64,000 nt of DNA, from positions 82,059-146,058 of the forward strand of contig JAUVVG010000004.1 in assembly GCA_030604735.1 (NCBI GenBank), written 5' to 3'. The stretch is from Azoarcus sp. GTDB taxonomy: Bacteria > Pseudomonadota > Gammaproteobacteria > Burkholderiales > Rhodocyclaceae. Positions 8,862 through 20,174 of the stretch are shown piece after piece. The translations under genes and the position numbers were made by a program. The notes beneath the pieces are model-generated. The model did no database searches. It saw only the letters and a list, made by a program, of their open reading frames with translations, and was not told the DNA's origin. Positions within the stretch are counted from its first letter, which is position 1; the number at the start of each line of letters is the position of its first letter.

Positions 8862-9878
8862 TTATTCCTCGCGATTCGGGAGACCCGGGTCAGTCGGGTC
8901 TTCGTCTCCCAGGCCCCAGTATCTGCGGGCGCCGGGGTGCATCGCCGTGGTGATGCCCACCAATCCCTGGTCGCGGGTCAGTTCCGCTGTCGCATGCGAC
9001 ACCGAGCGCATGAAGTCCAGCCCTTCCTCGGCGTAAAGAGCCGAGACTGCTTCGAAGGCCTCGTCTCGCGCCAGGTCTGCGCTCGCAACCCATAACAGCG
9101 CGTCCTGAAGGGTAGCGACCGCCTGCAACTGACCTGGATACGTTCCTTCGGGAATGACAGTGCCGACGTAATAGGGATGCGATGCGTTCAGGCCGCTGGT
9201 GCCCGACATATTGCTCAATGGAAGCAGGCGAAGCGAAGCATTGGCCATCGCCTGCATCACGGCTGGATTCGGCACGGTGTCGAGTATCCACACTGCATCG
9301 ACCTGTTTCTCGAGCAATGCGTCTATGGATTGAAGCGTGGGCGAGAACTGTGGCTGGATGCGCTGCCACAATCCCAGGCTTTCCAGCACATGCTGTGCCG
9401 CGGTGGCTGCACTCGACCCAGCCGGCCCGACCGCGACACTGCGATTGGCCAGTGCCTCGACATCGGTCAGCCCGGAGTCCTGTCTGACCAAAATGTGCGC
9501 ATGAAACCCGAACAATGAGGCCAGGACCTGGACCTGCGGTGGGTCGACGGCGGCAACGGTAGCGGCATCCTCCTGCGCACGATGAAGGTCGCTCGCAAAG
9601 ACGATACCGAACACCGAGTTGCCGTTCACGAGTCGTTGCAGGTTCTCCTTGGAGCCGGCCGAAGCCGTGTAAGGCACCTCCATGTTTTCCCGGCTGCGGG
9701 ACAGCAGGCTGGCCAAGCCCTGGCCGACATGCTGCAAGACACTGCCGTCCGGGCCCCCGCTCAGCGGGGCGCGCAACAACTGTGCATGGGCGAACGAAAC
9801 GAAAAGGGACAGGACAAGCGCGACCATCGCGCCTATTGCCCGCTTCGGGGCAGGTCGGAACCTGCGGTGGGAACTCAT
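8862..9878 (-). CDS. TAXI-family TRAP solute-binding protein, without adjacent own permease
   Basis: A 338-residue periplasmic binding protein of the TAXI (TRAP-associated extracytoplasmic immunogenic) family. Start is set at 9878 because an AAGGA lies 5 bases upstream and it gives a clean signal peptide ('AIGAMVALVLSLFVSFAHA', cleavage after residue 31); the longer open frame adds a low-complexity Pro/Arg-rich stretch. The family blocks 'PYTASAGSKENLQRL' and 'SVAVGPAGSSAATAAQHVL' are visible. It has no permease of its own and follows the uspA gene of the TAXI operon, so it may share that permease. Substrate unknown. Confidence 0.8.
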   Translation of the reverse strand: MSSHRRFRPAPKRAIGAMVALVLSLFVSFAHAQLLRAPLSGGPDGSVLQHVGQGLASLLSRSRENMEVPYTASAGSKENLQRLVNGNSVFGIVFASDLHRAQEDAATVAAVDPPQVQVLASLFGFHAHILVRQDSGLTDVEALANRSVAVGPAGSSAATAAQHVLESLGLWQRIQPQFSPTLQSIDALLEKQVDAVWILDTVPNPAVMQAMANASLRLLPLSNMSGTSGLNASHPYYVGTVIPEGTYPGQLQAVATLQDALLWVASADLARDEAFEAVSALYAEEGLDFMRSVSHATAELTRDQGLVGITTAMHPGARRYWGLGDEDPTDPGLPNREE

Positions 9879-10012
9879 CGACGTCCTTGACGCCAGGCGG
9901 CGCGGGCCGGGAGACGGACGGGAAAGTTGGCCGGGCAGGTGGCCGGTCAAGGGCGGGCGCCCCCGAAGCAACGGTTTCATCCCGCCCTTGTCGGACTCAT
10001 GATGATCATCGG

Positions 10013-10486
10013 TCAGTCAGCCTTCGCGTCGTCGTGATGCCCGCGAACGATCAGCACCGACACGCCGACCTTGCGCACGAGATTCTCGGCGACACTGCCC
10101 AGCAGCAAGCGCCGTACGCCACGCCGCCCGTGCGAACCGACTACGAGGAGGTCTGCGCCGGAGGCGGTGACCGCCGCGGCGATCAAGTCATCGGTATGCT
10201 CGCCGTGACCCTTTAGCAGATGACTCTTGGCCTTCGCACCTGCTGCCAGGGCTTTCTCCACGGCCTTGTTCAGTACGTCCTGACCCCCGGTCTCGAGCAC
10301 ATGCTTGAGCTGATTCGCGCTGGTCGTCGTAACGCCGCCGGTATGAAAGACGTGCACCAGTTGCTCGTCGATCGCGTGTGCGATCTCGAGTGTCGCGTCG
10401 TGCGCCTTGGCGACTGCGATCGCCTCGTCCAGCGCCTTTTGTGAGGTGTGGCTGTCGTCGATGGCGATGAATACATGCTTGTACAT
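10013..10486 (-). CDS. Universal stress protein UspA family, associated with the TAXI transporter
   Basis: A 157-residue single-domain Usp protein. Start at 10486 is fixed by AAGGAG five bases upstream. The ATP-binding motif G-x2-G-x9-G-S is present as 'GSHGRRGVRRLLLGS'. It is encoded downstream of the TAXI permease, like TeaD beside the Halomonas ectoine TRAP transporter TeaABC, where the Usp protein modulates uptake; the same role here is inference. A strong nested hairpin separates it from the permease gene. Confidence 0.9.
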   Translation of the reverse strand: MYKHVFIAIDDSHTSQKALDEAIAVAKAHDATLEIAHAIDEQLVHVFHTGGVTTTSANQLKHVLETGGQDVLNKAVEKALAAGAKAKSHLLKGHGEHTDDLIAAAVTASGADLLVVGSHGRRGVRRLLLGSVAENLVRKVGVSVLIVRGHHDDAKAD

Positions 10487-10574
10487 GGTTACTCCTTGTT
10501 GAGCGCGTTGCTTCGGTTCTGGCATTCAAGGGGGGCGACCTTGTCCCGACGAGTACCGGTCGCGTCCTAGGCCA

Positions 10575-10623
10575 GCACCGGTTGGAGGCTGCATGCCTGC
10601 AAGCATGCAGCGCCGACCGGTGC
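10575..10623. repeat. Nested inverted repeat (hairpin) between TAXI permease and uspA
   Basis: Two stacked perfect 8-bp stems: outer 10575-10582 with 10616-10623 (GCACCGGT/ACCGGTGC) and inner 10589-10596 with 10603-10610 (CTGCATGC/GCATGCAG). There is no T-run, so it looks more like an mRNA-stabilising or processing element than a classic terminator. Confidence 0.6.
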
Positions 10624-10633
10624 CATGATAGTG

Positions 10634-12838
10634 TCAGTCGAGCCCGCGTGCCGCATTCTTGGGCGTGACCAACTTGCGTTGTACCGCGAACACGATCGCG
10701 GCCGCACTCAGACCGATCACATCGGACATCAGGCCACCTGCGATCATCGCCAGTGCGGCAATGCTGAGCACGATACGCAGAACGGGGCCGACGATGCCGA
10801 AGAACCAGCCCTGGATGCCCGAGGCCAGCAGGTAGATGCCGAAAGCCGCGGTCACGAAGGCGTGCAGGTTCTGGTGCCACTCTCCCTGCATCAGAAGCGG
10901 TGCGGAATAGAAGAACATGAACGGTACGACGAAGGCCGCGAGCCCGATCTTGAAGCTCTCCACACTGGTCTTCATGGGATCCGACTGTGCGATCGCCGCG
11001 CCTGCATAGGCGGCCAGCGCCACCGGCGGGGTGATCGCCGACATCACCGCGTAGTAGAAGATGAAGAAGTGGGCGATCAATGGCTCGATCCCCAGGTGAA
11101 TCAAGCCCGGTGCGATCACACTGGCCGCCACTGCGTACGCCGCGGTGGTCGGCATGCCCATGCCGAGGATGATAGACACGCACATCGCGAAGAACAGCGC
11201 AATGAGCTGGCTTTGACCCGCCAGACCGAGCAGCATCGACGAAAAGCGCGTACCGATGCCGGTCAGTGCGATGACGCCGACGATGATCCCCGCAGCGGCA
11301 CAGACTGCAACCAACTGCAGTGACATGCGTGCGGCGATTTCGAACGCGTACAGAATCTGTTTGGGGCCCATGCGGAAGGGCGTAAACCAGCTCACCACGG
11401 CGGCTGCGGCCATGGCCAGCGTACCGGCACGGATCACCGAGTAGCCCATGAACAGCGCCCCGATCAGCGTGAAGATCGGGATGAACAGGAAGGCCTGGCG
11501 CGCCAGCTTGGCGAACTCCGGCAAATCTTCGCGCGGCAGGCCACGCATGCCCTTCTTCAGCGCCTCCTTGTCGACCATGAAGTAGATCGAGAGGAAGTAG
11601 AGCGCCGCCGGGATGATCGCCGCGATGACGATGTCCGCGTAGGCGATGCCGGTGATCTCGGCCATGATGAACGCCCCGGCGCCCATGATTGGCGGCAGGA
11701 TCTGACCGCCCGACGATGCGGCGGCTTCGATCGAGGCGGCGGTTTGTGGCTTGTAGCCGACCTTCTTCATCAAAGGGATGGTCAGGGAGCCGGTCGATAC
11801 CACATTGCCTGCCGAGGTGCCGTTGATCGTACCCATCAACGCGGATGAGAACACCGCGACCTTGGCCGGCCCGCCGCGCGTGCCGCCGGCTGCAGCAAAG
11901 GCGAAATTGACGAAGTATTCGCCGACCCGACTCGCCTGCAGAAACGCCGCGAAGGTGATGAACAAGATGATGTAAGTCGAGGAAATCGCGGTGGTGGGGC
12001 CGAGAATCCCGTTGTCGGTGTAGAGGAAGGCGAAGAAGCGCTGGGGGGCATAGCCGCGATGCTCCAGTACGCCGGGTAGCCATGGGCCGATGAAGCCGTA
12101 GGCGATGAAGACGGCGACGATAATGACCAGCGCCAGTCCTGCGAGGCGTCGTGTCAATTCCAGGATCAACAGGATGCCGGCGATCGACGCATACATGTCG
12201 TTGAGGTGCGGGAAGACCTGGGCGCGGGTGCGCAGGAATTCTGCGTGGGCGATGATGTAGGCGCCCACCGTGATCGCGGCGACGGCCATCAGCACGTCCG
12301 GCAGCGCGACCTTGCCGCGATCATGCACCGGCGAAGTCCATGAAGCGAGGAGGGCCAGGGCGGTGCCGGCGATGATTGGATAGCCGAACGTCATCAATAG
12401 CTTTTCCTTCGGCGCACCGGTCTGGACGAGATCGCCCGACACGATGGCGAAGACGATTTGCCCCAGCGCGGTGAAGATCAGCACGGCCGCCGGTAGCAGG
12501 AGTATCCATTCGAGTGGGGTGGCGGATTGCTTTCCGCCGGCTTCGGCCGGAAACGCCCGAGCCGAGAAGAAGATGAAACCGAGTGCCAAGCCGCCGGCGA
12601 CGTGGATCAGACGATAGACCCAGGTCTCTAGGGGGTACAGATTCATCACGCCGACATGAAACGCGGTGTAGACGATGCAGGCTACGGCGAAGAGCAGGCC
12701 GAGCTTGCCGCTGAACACCCTCTGGTTGGAGACGACGACTTCAGCATCGACGCCGGCGGCGATGTTGTCCTTGTCGAGAATTTCGATGTCGTTGCCGTTG
12801 ACGACGATCGTCGTCTCTGGGGCCGATGGGCTTGTCAT
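10634..12838 (-). CDS. TRAP transporter fused permease (DctQM fusion, TAXI type)
   Basis: A 734-residue fused 4TM/12TM permease: an N-terminal DctQ-like part (roughly the first 250 residues, with several membrane helices) and a C-terminal DctM-like part with 'GGTRGGPAKVAVFSSALMGTING' and 'GMGMPTTAAYAVAASVIAPGL' split across the domain. TAXI systems characteristically have such fused permeases. It is the second gene of a minus-strand operon, after the TAXI binding protein (12940-13923) and before uspA. Membrane-embedded, driven by a Na+ or H+ gradient; substrate unknown. Confidence 0.94.
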   Translation of the reverse strand: MTSPSAPETTIVVNGNDIEILDKDNIAAGVDAEVVVSNQRVFSGKLGLLFAVACIVYTAFHVGVMNLYPLETWVYRLIHVAGGLALGFIFFSARAFPAEAGGKQSATPLEWILLLPAAVLIFTALGQIVFAIVSGDLVQTGAPKEKLLMTFGYPIIAGTALALLASWTSPVHDRGKVALPDVLMAVAAITVGAYIIAHAEFLRTRAQVFPHLNDMYASIAGILLILELTRRLAGLALVIIVAVFIAYGFIGPWLPGVLEHRGYAPQRFFAFLYTDNGILGPTTAISSTYIILFITFAAFLQASRVGEYFVNFAFAAAGGTRGGPAKVAVFSSALMGTINGTSAGNVVSTGSLTIPLMKKVGYKPQTAASIEAAASSGGQILPPIMGAGAFIMAEITGIAYADIVIAAIIPAALYFLSIYFMVDKEALKKGMRGLPREDLPEFAKLARQAFLFIPIFTLIGALFMGYSVIRAGTLAMAAAAVVSWFTPFRMGPKQILYAFEIAARMSLQLVAVCAAAGIIVGVIALTGIGTRFSSMLLGLAGQSQLIALFFAMCVSIILGMGMPTTAAYAVAASVIAPGLIHLGIEPLIAHFFIFYYAVMSAITPPVALAAYAGAAIAQSDPMKTSVESFKIGLAAFVVPFMFFYSAPLLMQGEWHQNLHAFVTAAFGIYLLASGIQGWFFGIVGPVLRIVLSIAALAMIAGGLMSDVIGLSAAAIVFAVQRKLVTPKNAARGLD

Positions 12839-12876
12839 TGGGAGGTCTCCCGGTGTTTAACGCAATGTACTTACAA

Positions 12877-12918
12877 GAAGGGCCAGAGCGCCGGCACCGC
12901 GGCGGTTTCTGGCCCTTC
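12877..12918. repeat. Intercistronic hairpin between TAXI binding protein and permease genes
   Basis: A perfect 11-bp stem (12877-12887 GAAGGGCCAGA with 12908-12918 TCTGGCCCTTC) just after the binding-protein stop. No T-run follows on the minus strand. Such hairpins commonly protect the abundant binding-protein mRNA and lower permease expression; that role is inferred. Confidence 0.6.
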
Positions 12919-12939
12919 GTTCCTGGAGCGGCGTGCCGC

Positions 12940-13923
12940 TCAGTCCTTCAGGTTGTCGGGGATGGTGACGCCCTTCTCGTCGTAGTAGCGGACTGCACCC
13001 GCATGGAACGGCAGGAAGCCATTGTTACCGACGTTCTCGAGCAAGGTGGCCCGCGCTGCGGCGTGGACTTGCACCATTCTGTCGTTGTTGTCCATCACCA
13101 GCTTGGTGATTTCGTACGCGAGGCTCTCAGGCATGTCGCGGTGGGCGACCGCGAAGTTCCACATCGCGACCGAGTGCTGGGCATCCGGCTGCACGGTATA
13201 GGTGCCGCCCGGGATCGTGAAATCGGACACCTCCGGGAAGGCCGCGAGGATCTTGGCGTGCTCATCCGGGGTGAAGCCAAAAGTCACGACGTCCGCTTCA
13301 GCCGCCAGTTGCGAGAAGGCACCGATCGGCAGGCCCGCTGCGAAGCAGAAGGTGTCGATCAGGCCGTCCTTCAACTGGCTGGCCGCGTCGGCGGCACCGC
13401 TGTTAGAAACGCGGGCATTGACGCCCAGGGATTCCATGAAGCGCGGCCAGTAAGTGCCCGGGGTGCCGCCAGCGGGACCGACGCTGACACGCTTGCCGCC
13501 CAGGTCACTGACCGAGGTGATGCCGGAACTGCGCATCGCGACGCACTGGAACGGGGTTTCGTACATCGGGAACAGTGCGCGCACATCGGTGTGCGGCAGT
13601 CCGGGGGCGAGTTCGCTCTTGCCGGTCCAGGCTTCGTACATCGGGCCCATGGTCACCAGGCCGATATCGTGCTCCTTCATCTGCACCAGAGTCACGTTCT
13701 GCACCGGGCCGCCGGTCACTTCGCCACTGGCATTGATACCCAGTGACTCACCGATGAAGCCGGCCAGGCCATTGCCGTAGACGAAATAGACACCGCCCTG
13801 GCTCGCAGTGCCGACCGTGAGGTCGCGCGGCCAGCCAGTCCTGTCCTGGGCGATCGAGGCGCCCGATGCAACCAGGGCTGCACCGACTGCGATGGTGGTT
13901 ATTGCTTTGGCGATACTTTTCAT
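12940..13923 (-). CDS. TAXI-family TRAP solute-binding protein (operon partner of the fused permease)
   Basis: A 327-residue periplasmic binding protein. Start at 13923 is chosen because GAGGAG lies six to seven bases upstream and gives the signal peptide 'MKSIAKAITTIAVGAALVAS' with cleavage near 'ASIAQD'. TAXI blocks 'DLTVGTASQGGVYFVYGNGL' and 'RVSVGPAGGTPGTYWPRFM' are clear. It is the first gene of the TAXI operon, followed by a stable hairpin and the fused permease. Its ribosome binding site is complementary over ten bases to the candidate small RNA at 58365-58463. Confidence 0.92.
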   Translation of the reverse strand: MKSIAKAITTIAVGAALVASGASIAQDRTGWPRDLTVGTASQGGVYFVYGNGLAGFIGESLGINASGEVTGGPVQNVTLVQMKEHDIGLVTMGPMYEAWTGKSELAPGLPHTDVRALFPMYETPFQCVAMRSSGITSVSDLGGKRVSVGPAGGTPGTYWPRFMESLGVNARVSNSGAADAASQLKDGLIDTFCFAAGLPIGAFSQLAAEADVVTFGFTPDEHAKILAAFPEVSDFTIPGGTYTVQPDAQHSVAMWNFAVAHRDMPESLAYEITKLVMDNNDRMVQVHAAARATLLENVGNNGFLPFHAGAVRYYDEKGVTIPDNLKD

Positions 13924-13950
13924 GTGTGTCTCCTCATCAAGTGAAAAACA

Positions 13951-13963
13951 GGTACGACGTACC
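13951..13963. promoter_or_regulatory. Palindromic operator candidate upstream of the TAXI operon
   Basis: GGTACGACGTACC, a 13-bp odd-centred palindrome, lies 28 bases before the binding-protein start codon, a position suitable for repressor binding. No regulator gene is adjacent. Confidence 0.35.
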
Positions 13964-14278
13964 CGCGTCATGCAGCCCTTCCAGGTAAATGGATTCGAGG
14001 CTCACCTAGCTCGCCGGCCAGCACATGACAACCGACCGGCCTGTTTCAATTCGCGGCTGGGGGGCCTTCAGGGTCAAGATCGTTAGCGATTCTTTCTGAG
14101 TCCAAAGGAGATAAATACGGTAGCGGCCTCGCCTATCCCGATCTGCTCCGCACTCACGTTCCCGTCACGCCCGCGACCGCTCTTTCAAAAGCTTGAGACG
14201 AAGATTAGCCTCGCGGTGCGCACCCAGCTATTGTGGATAGTCCCTATGCGGTCTCATTCGGGACGTTCTTCTCGCCTC
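13964..14278. other. Intergenic region upstream of the TAXI operon
   Basis: About 315 bases with no coding frame I would support. It must hold the TAXI operon promoter (minus strand), but I find no convincing -35/-10 pair. It also contains the 3' flank of the cobalamin adenosyltransferase gene. Confidence 0.5.
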
Positions 14279-14830
14279 TCAAGCGTTCTTGCCCTTCTGC
14301 CACAGCACGTCGCCGCGCCCGCCAGCTCGGTTGAGGATACGGCCGAGCACGAACAACAGGTCGGACAGGCGATTGAGGTACTGGCGGGGGCCGTCGTTGA
14401 CCGCTTCTTCCTGCGACAGTGCGACCAGCATGCGCTCGGCCCGCCGGCAGATCGTTCGCGCCTGGTGGGCAATTGCGGCCGGGCGAGTGCCGCCGGGCAG
14501 GATGAAGTCCTTCAGCGGTTCCAGCGTGTCGTTGAGGCGATCCAGTTCCTCCTCGAGCTTGTCCACCTGCTTTCCGGTGATCATGCTCATGCCCGGAATG
14601 CAGACCTCGCCGCCGAGGTCGAAAAGATCATGCTGGACATCGGTCAGCAGCGTGCGGATATCCTCGGGCAACTCTTCGCACAGCAGGATGCCGATCGACG
14701 CGTTCAACTCGTCCACATCGCCGAGGCTGTGTATGCGCAGGCTGTTCTTGGAGACCCGGTTGCCGTTGCCCAGGCCGGTGGTGCCGGCATCGCCGGTACG
14801 GGTGTAGATCTTGGACAGACGATGTCCCAT
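14279..14830 (-). CDS. Cob(I)alamin adenosyltransferase, PduO type
   Basis: A 183-residue PduO-type ATP:cob(I)alamin adenosyltransferase, which transfers the adenosyl group of ATP to cob(I)alamin to make coenzyme B12. The ATP-binding N-terminal motif 'KIYTRTGDAGTTGLGNG' is diagnostic, and 'QARTICRRAERMLVAL' with 'YLNRLSDLLFVLGR' near the C-terminus are the other family signatures. It is divergent from alaS. No cobalamin-dependent enzyme gene or B12 riboswitch is seen in this window. Confidence 0.94.
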   Translation of the reverse strand: MGHRLSKIYTRTGDAGTTGLGNGNRVSKNSLRIHSLGDVDELNASIGILLCEELPEDIRTLLTDVQHDLFDLGGEVCIPGMSMITGKQVDKLEEELDRLNDTLEPLKDFILPGGTRPAAIAHQARTICRRAERMLVALSQEEAVNDGPRQYLNRLSDLLFVLGRILNRAGGRGDVLWQKGKNA

Positions 14831-14949
14831 TGCAGTGCTCCTGGTGAGGGTGCGGAAACGAGAGAGACGTGGCCCCTAGGGGGCCGCGTGATAAACTTTT
14901 CGCTTTGCCGGACGGTCCGGCTGAGCAGACTTCCAGGGCCCGAGTATCC

Positions 14950-17571
<2,622 letters not shown>

Positions 17572-17579
17572 GGCTTGTG

Positions 17580-17609
17580 ATGGCGGGACGCGACGAAGCG
17601 TTCCGCCAT
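17580..17609 (+). terminator. Hairpin just after alaS (weak terminator candidate)
   Basis: A 12-bp stem with one G-U pair (17580-17591 with 17598-17609) begins 9 bases after the alaS stop. No T-tract follows, so termination by it alone is uncertain. Confidence 0.4.
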
Positions 17610-17760
17610 GGTGATGATCTTGTTGCGCGAAGGACTCGCGGAGTGGATTTCACGTGTGGCCGAGGGCTGCGCCCAGACACGCGAAGCCAAATGACGAAAG
17701 GGCGTTAAGCACTCCCTGCAGCCGGGGTGCCGCTTTCTGGCGAGAGAGGTGCCCTGGCGC

Positions 17761-18645
17761 TCAGGTTGTCTTCGAACCCTTCATCCGGTTCTTTTCCTGG
17801 TCGAGCTTGAACAACATGTCATCGACCAGATCATCCAGGTCGGTCGCGGACAAGCCAGTGTAATGTGAGACATGCTCGCGTGCCTTGCCCCATTCCGCAT
17901 CCTGAGTGGTGCGCAGATGGGTCCCTGCGACATGTTGTGCGATCGCATTGATTGCGATCAGGGTGCGAGACTCTTCAGCGAGGTGGGTGCTGCCGTCCAG
18001 CACGGAGTACTCGTGATGACAGAGGATGCCTTCGCTGAGTTCGTCCGATAGGCCCCAGGAGCGGGCGAGGATGCAACCGATGATCGCGTGGTTGGTGTCC
18101 AGGGCGCGTTCCTCGATGCCGGTGAAACACTCGTCGGTTGAAGTGTTCGCCTGCTTCAGGACTTCCTTGTAGTTCGGAAATCGCTGCACCATCAACGGAA
18201 TGCCGCAGTCATGGAGCAGGCCGAAGGTGTAGGCGGTATCGGGGCGCGTGCCTTTGAGCTGTTGAGCAAGGCGCCGGCTGACGGCCGCGACATGGACCGA
18301 ATTGTCCCAGAACCGCTCGAGTGACGCGTCGTGGCAGCGGATCGTAGTGCGTAGCAGGGTTTCCAGCACCAGGTTTCCCAGCATGGTGAAACCGAGCAGG
18401 TTGATCGCATCGGCGACTGCGACGATCGGCGTGGAGGGTGCGAACAAGGGGGAATTGACTGATTTAAGCACGCCGGCGGTCAGTCCCGCATCCTTGTTCA
18501 CCAGCGCAGCAAGCTTCTTTCCGTTCGTCATCGGGCTGCGCAGCTCGGCCATCAACTCATTGAGAACCGCTGGTGAGGCGGGAATGAAGACCCCTTTGAG
18601 CAGTGTTTCCGTCCGTGAGAGATCCAGATCGGCAAGTTTCTTCAT
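17761..18645 (-). CDS. HDOD domain protein
   Basis: A 294-residue single HDOD-domain protein (HD-related output domain). The motifs 'IPASPAVLNELMAEL', 'LVNKDAGLTAGVLKSVNS', 'INLLGFTMLGNLVLETLL' and 'TYTFGLLHDCG'-like sequence show the fold; typical metal-dependent phosphohydrolase ligands are mostly lacking, as usual for HDOD. These proteins act in signalling, often linked to cyclic nucleotides, motility or stress. It lies 25 bases downstream of algC on the same strand, so probably co-transcribed. Specific function unknown. Confidence 0.88.
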   Translation of the reverse strand: MKKLADLDLSRTETLLKGVFIPASPAVLNELMAELRSPMTNGKKLAALVNKDAGLTAGVLKSVNSPLFAPSTPIVAVADAINLLGFTMLGNLVLETLLRTTIRCHDASLERFWDNSVHVAAVSRRLAQQLKGTRPDTAYTFGLLHDCGIPLMVQRFPNYKEVLKQANTSTDECFTGIEERALDTNHAIIGCILARSWGLSDELSEGILCHHEYSVLDGSTHLAEESRTLIAINAIAQHVAGTHLRTTQDAEWGKAREHVSHYTGLSATDLDDLVDDMLFKLDQEKNRMKGSKTT

Positions 18646-18670
18646 GATCTATTGCGATAGCGGCTTGGCG

Positions 18671-20056
18671 TTAGAAGGGGAGGTCGAGCCCGGGCCAGTG
18701 GCGTACGAGCTCGGTACGGAACGCGTGCTTGATCCGCTTCAGCGCGGCGGCGTCATTCGCCTCGAATCGAAGCACGACGACCGGGGTGGTGTTCGACGCG
18801 CGTGCCAGGCCGAATCCGTCCGGATATTCGACGCGAATGCCGTCGATGGTGATGATGTCGGTGGCTTCACCGAACTCGCCGTCTTCCCGCAGGCGACGGA
18901 CCAGTTCGAAGGGCTCGCCTTCGTTCATCGCGATGTTGAGTTCCGGGGTGGACAGCGAGTCCGGCAGGTCGCGCAGCACTGCTGACGGGTCTATATGGCG
19001 GGACAGGATCTCGAGCAGGCGGGCGGCGGTGTAGAGACCATCGTCGAAGCCGTACCAGCGTTCCTTGAAGAAGACGTGGCCGCTCATCTCGCCGGCCAGT
19101 GGCGCACCGGTCTCACGCAATTTGGCCTTGATCAGCGCGTGACCGGTGTTCCACATGGTGGGTTTGCCTCCATGGTCGCGAATCCACGTCGCCAGGTTGC
19201 GGCTGCATTTGACGTCGTAGATGATTTCGCTGCCGGGCACCCGGGTCAGCACGTCGGCGGCGAACAGCATCAGCTGACGATCCGGATAGATGATCTGCCC
19301 GTCGCGGGTGACCACGCCGAGCCGGTCGCCATCCCCGTCGAAGGCCAGTCCGAGCTCGGCGTCGGTGTTCGCGACCCGGTCGATCAGGTCGCGCAGGTTC
19401 TCTGGCTTGGACGGATCCGGGTGATGGTTGGGAAAGTGTCCATCGACCTCGCAGTAGAGCTCGGTGACCTCGCAACCCAGACTGCGGAGCAAGGCGGGGG
19501 CGACATTGCCCGCCACCCCATTGCCGCAGTCGATCACGATTTTCATGGGCCGGGACAGCCTCACGTCACCGAGTACCCGGCTGAGATAGGCGTTATCGAC
19601 CGACGCCTGACTGAGGTTTCCGCGGCCTTGGGTGTAGCGCTCCTCGATGATGCGTCTGCGAAGGTCCTGGATCATGCCGCCATGCAGGGTTTCGCCGCCC
19701 AGCACCATCTTGAGGCCGTTATAGTCCGGTGGATTGTGGCTGCCGGTCACGCTGACGCAGCTGTCGGTCCCGAGGTGGTAGGCTGCAAAATAGGTCAGCG
19801 GGGTCGGGACGAGGCCGACATCGATCACGTCGATCCCCGCAGCGAGAATGCCCTCGGCGAGCGCCGCGGCCAGGCGCGGGCCGGACAGACGTCCGTCACG
19901 ACCGACCGCAATGGCGCGCTGCCCACGTTCGACCGCCTCCGACCCGAGTGCGTGACCGATCATCCTTACGGTCTCTTCGGTCAGGGATTTATCGACGATG
20001 CCCCGAATATCGTAGGCCTTGAAGATTTCGGGAGCGGGGGCTGCGGGCAGGGTCAT
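18671..20056 (-). CDS. algC: Phosphomannomutase/phosphoglucomutase (AlgC type)
   Basis: A 461-residue bifunctional PMM/PGM that interconverts hexose 1- and 6-phosphates for polysaccharide and LPS precursors. Catalytic phosphoserine is Ser106 in 'VTGSHNPPDYNG'; the Mg2+ loop is D240-G-D-G-D-R; 'GEMSGHVFFKERWYG' is the sugar-binding segment. Start at 20056 gives 'MTLPAAPAPEIFKAYDIRG', close to AlgC (463 residues). The HDOD gene follows on the same strand. Confidence 0.95.
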   Translation of the reverse strand: MTLPAAPAPEIFKAYDIRGIVDKSLTEETVRMIGHALGSEAVERGQRAIAVGRDGRLSGPRLAAALAEGILAAGIDVIDVGLVPTPLTYFAAYHLGTDSCVSVTGSHNPPDYNGLKMVLGGETLHGGMIQDLRRRIIEERYTQGRGNLSQASVDNAYLSRVLGDVRLSRPMKIVIDCGNGVAGNVAPALLRSLGCEVTELYCEVDGHFPNHHPDPSKPENLRDLIDRVANTDAELGLAFDGDGDRLGVVTRDGQIIYPDRQLMLFAADVLTRVPGSEIIYDVKCSRNLATWIRDHGGKPTMWNTGHALIKAKLRETGAPLAGEMSGHVFFKERWYGFDDGLYTAARLLEILSRHIDPSAVLRDLPDSLSTPELNIAMNEGEPFELVRRLREDGEFGEATDIITIDGIRVEYPDGFGLARASNTTPVVVLRFEANDAAALKRIKHAFRTELVRHWPGLDLPF

Positions 20057-20174
20057 CGTTCGATACTCGAAGGTCAGAAATGAGATGATCATTATCGCAG
20101 ATCGAGCGATGGGGCTGAAAATGTCGCGTTCGCCCGGCCTCGATCTAGCCCCCCGCAGGCCCTCCGATCACGGG

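Noticed and set aside
10188..12083. A 631-codon minus-strand frame overlapping the TAXI permease
   Set aside because: It is the +1 shadow of the permease and runs into uspA; composition is dominated by Arg/His/Gly.
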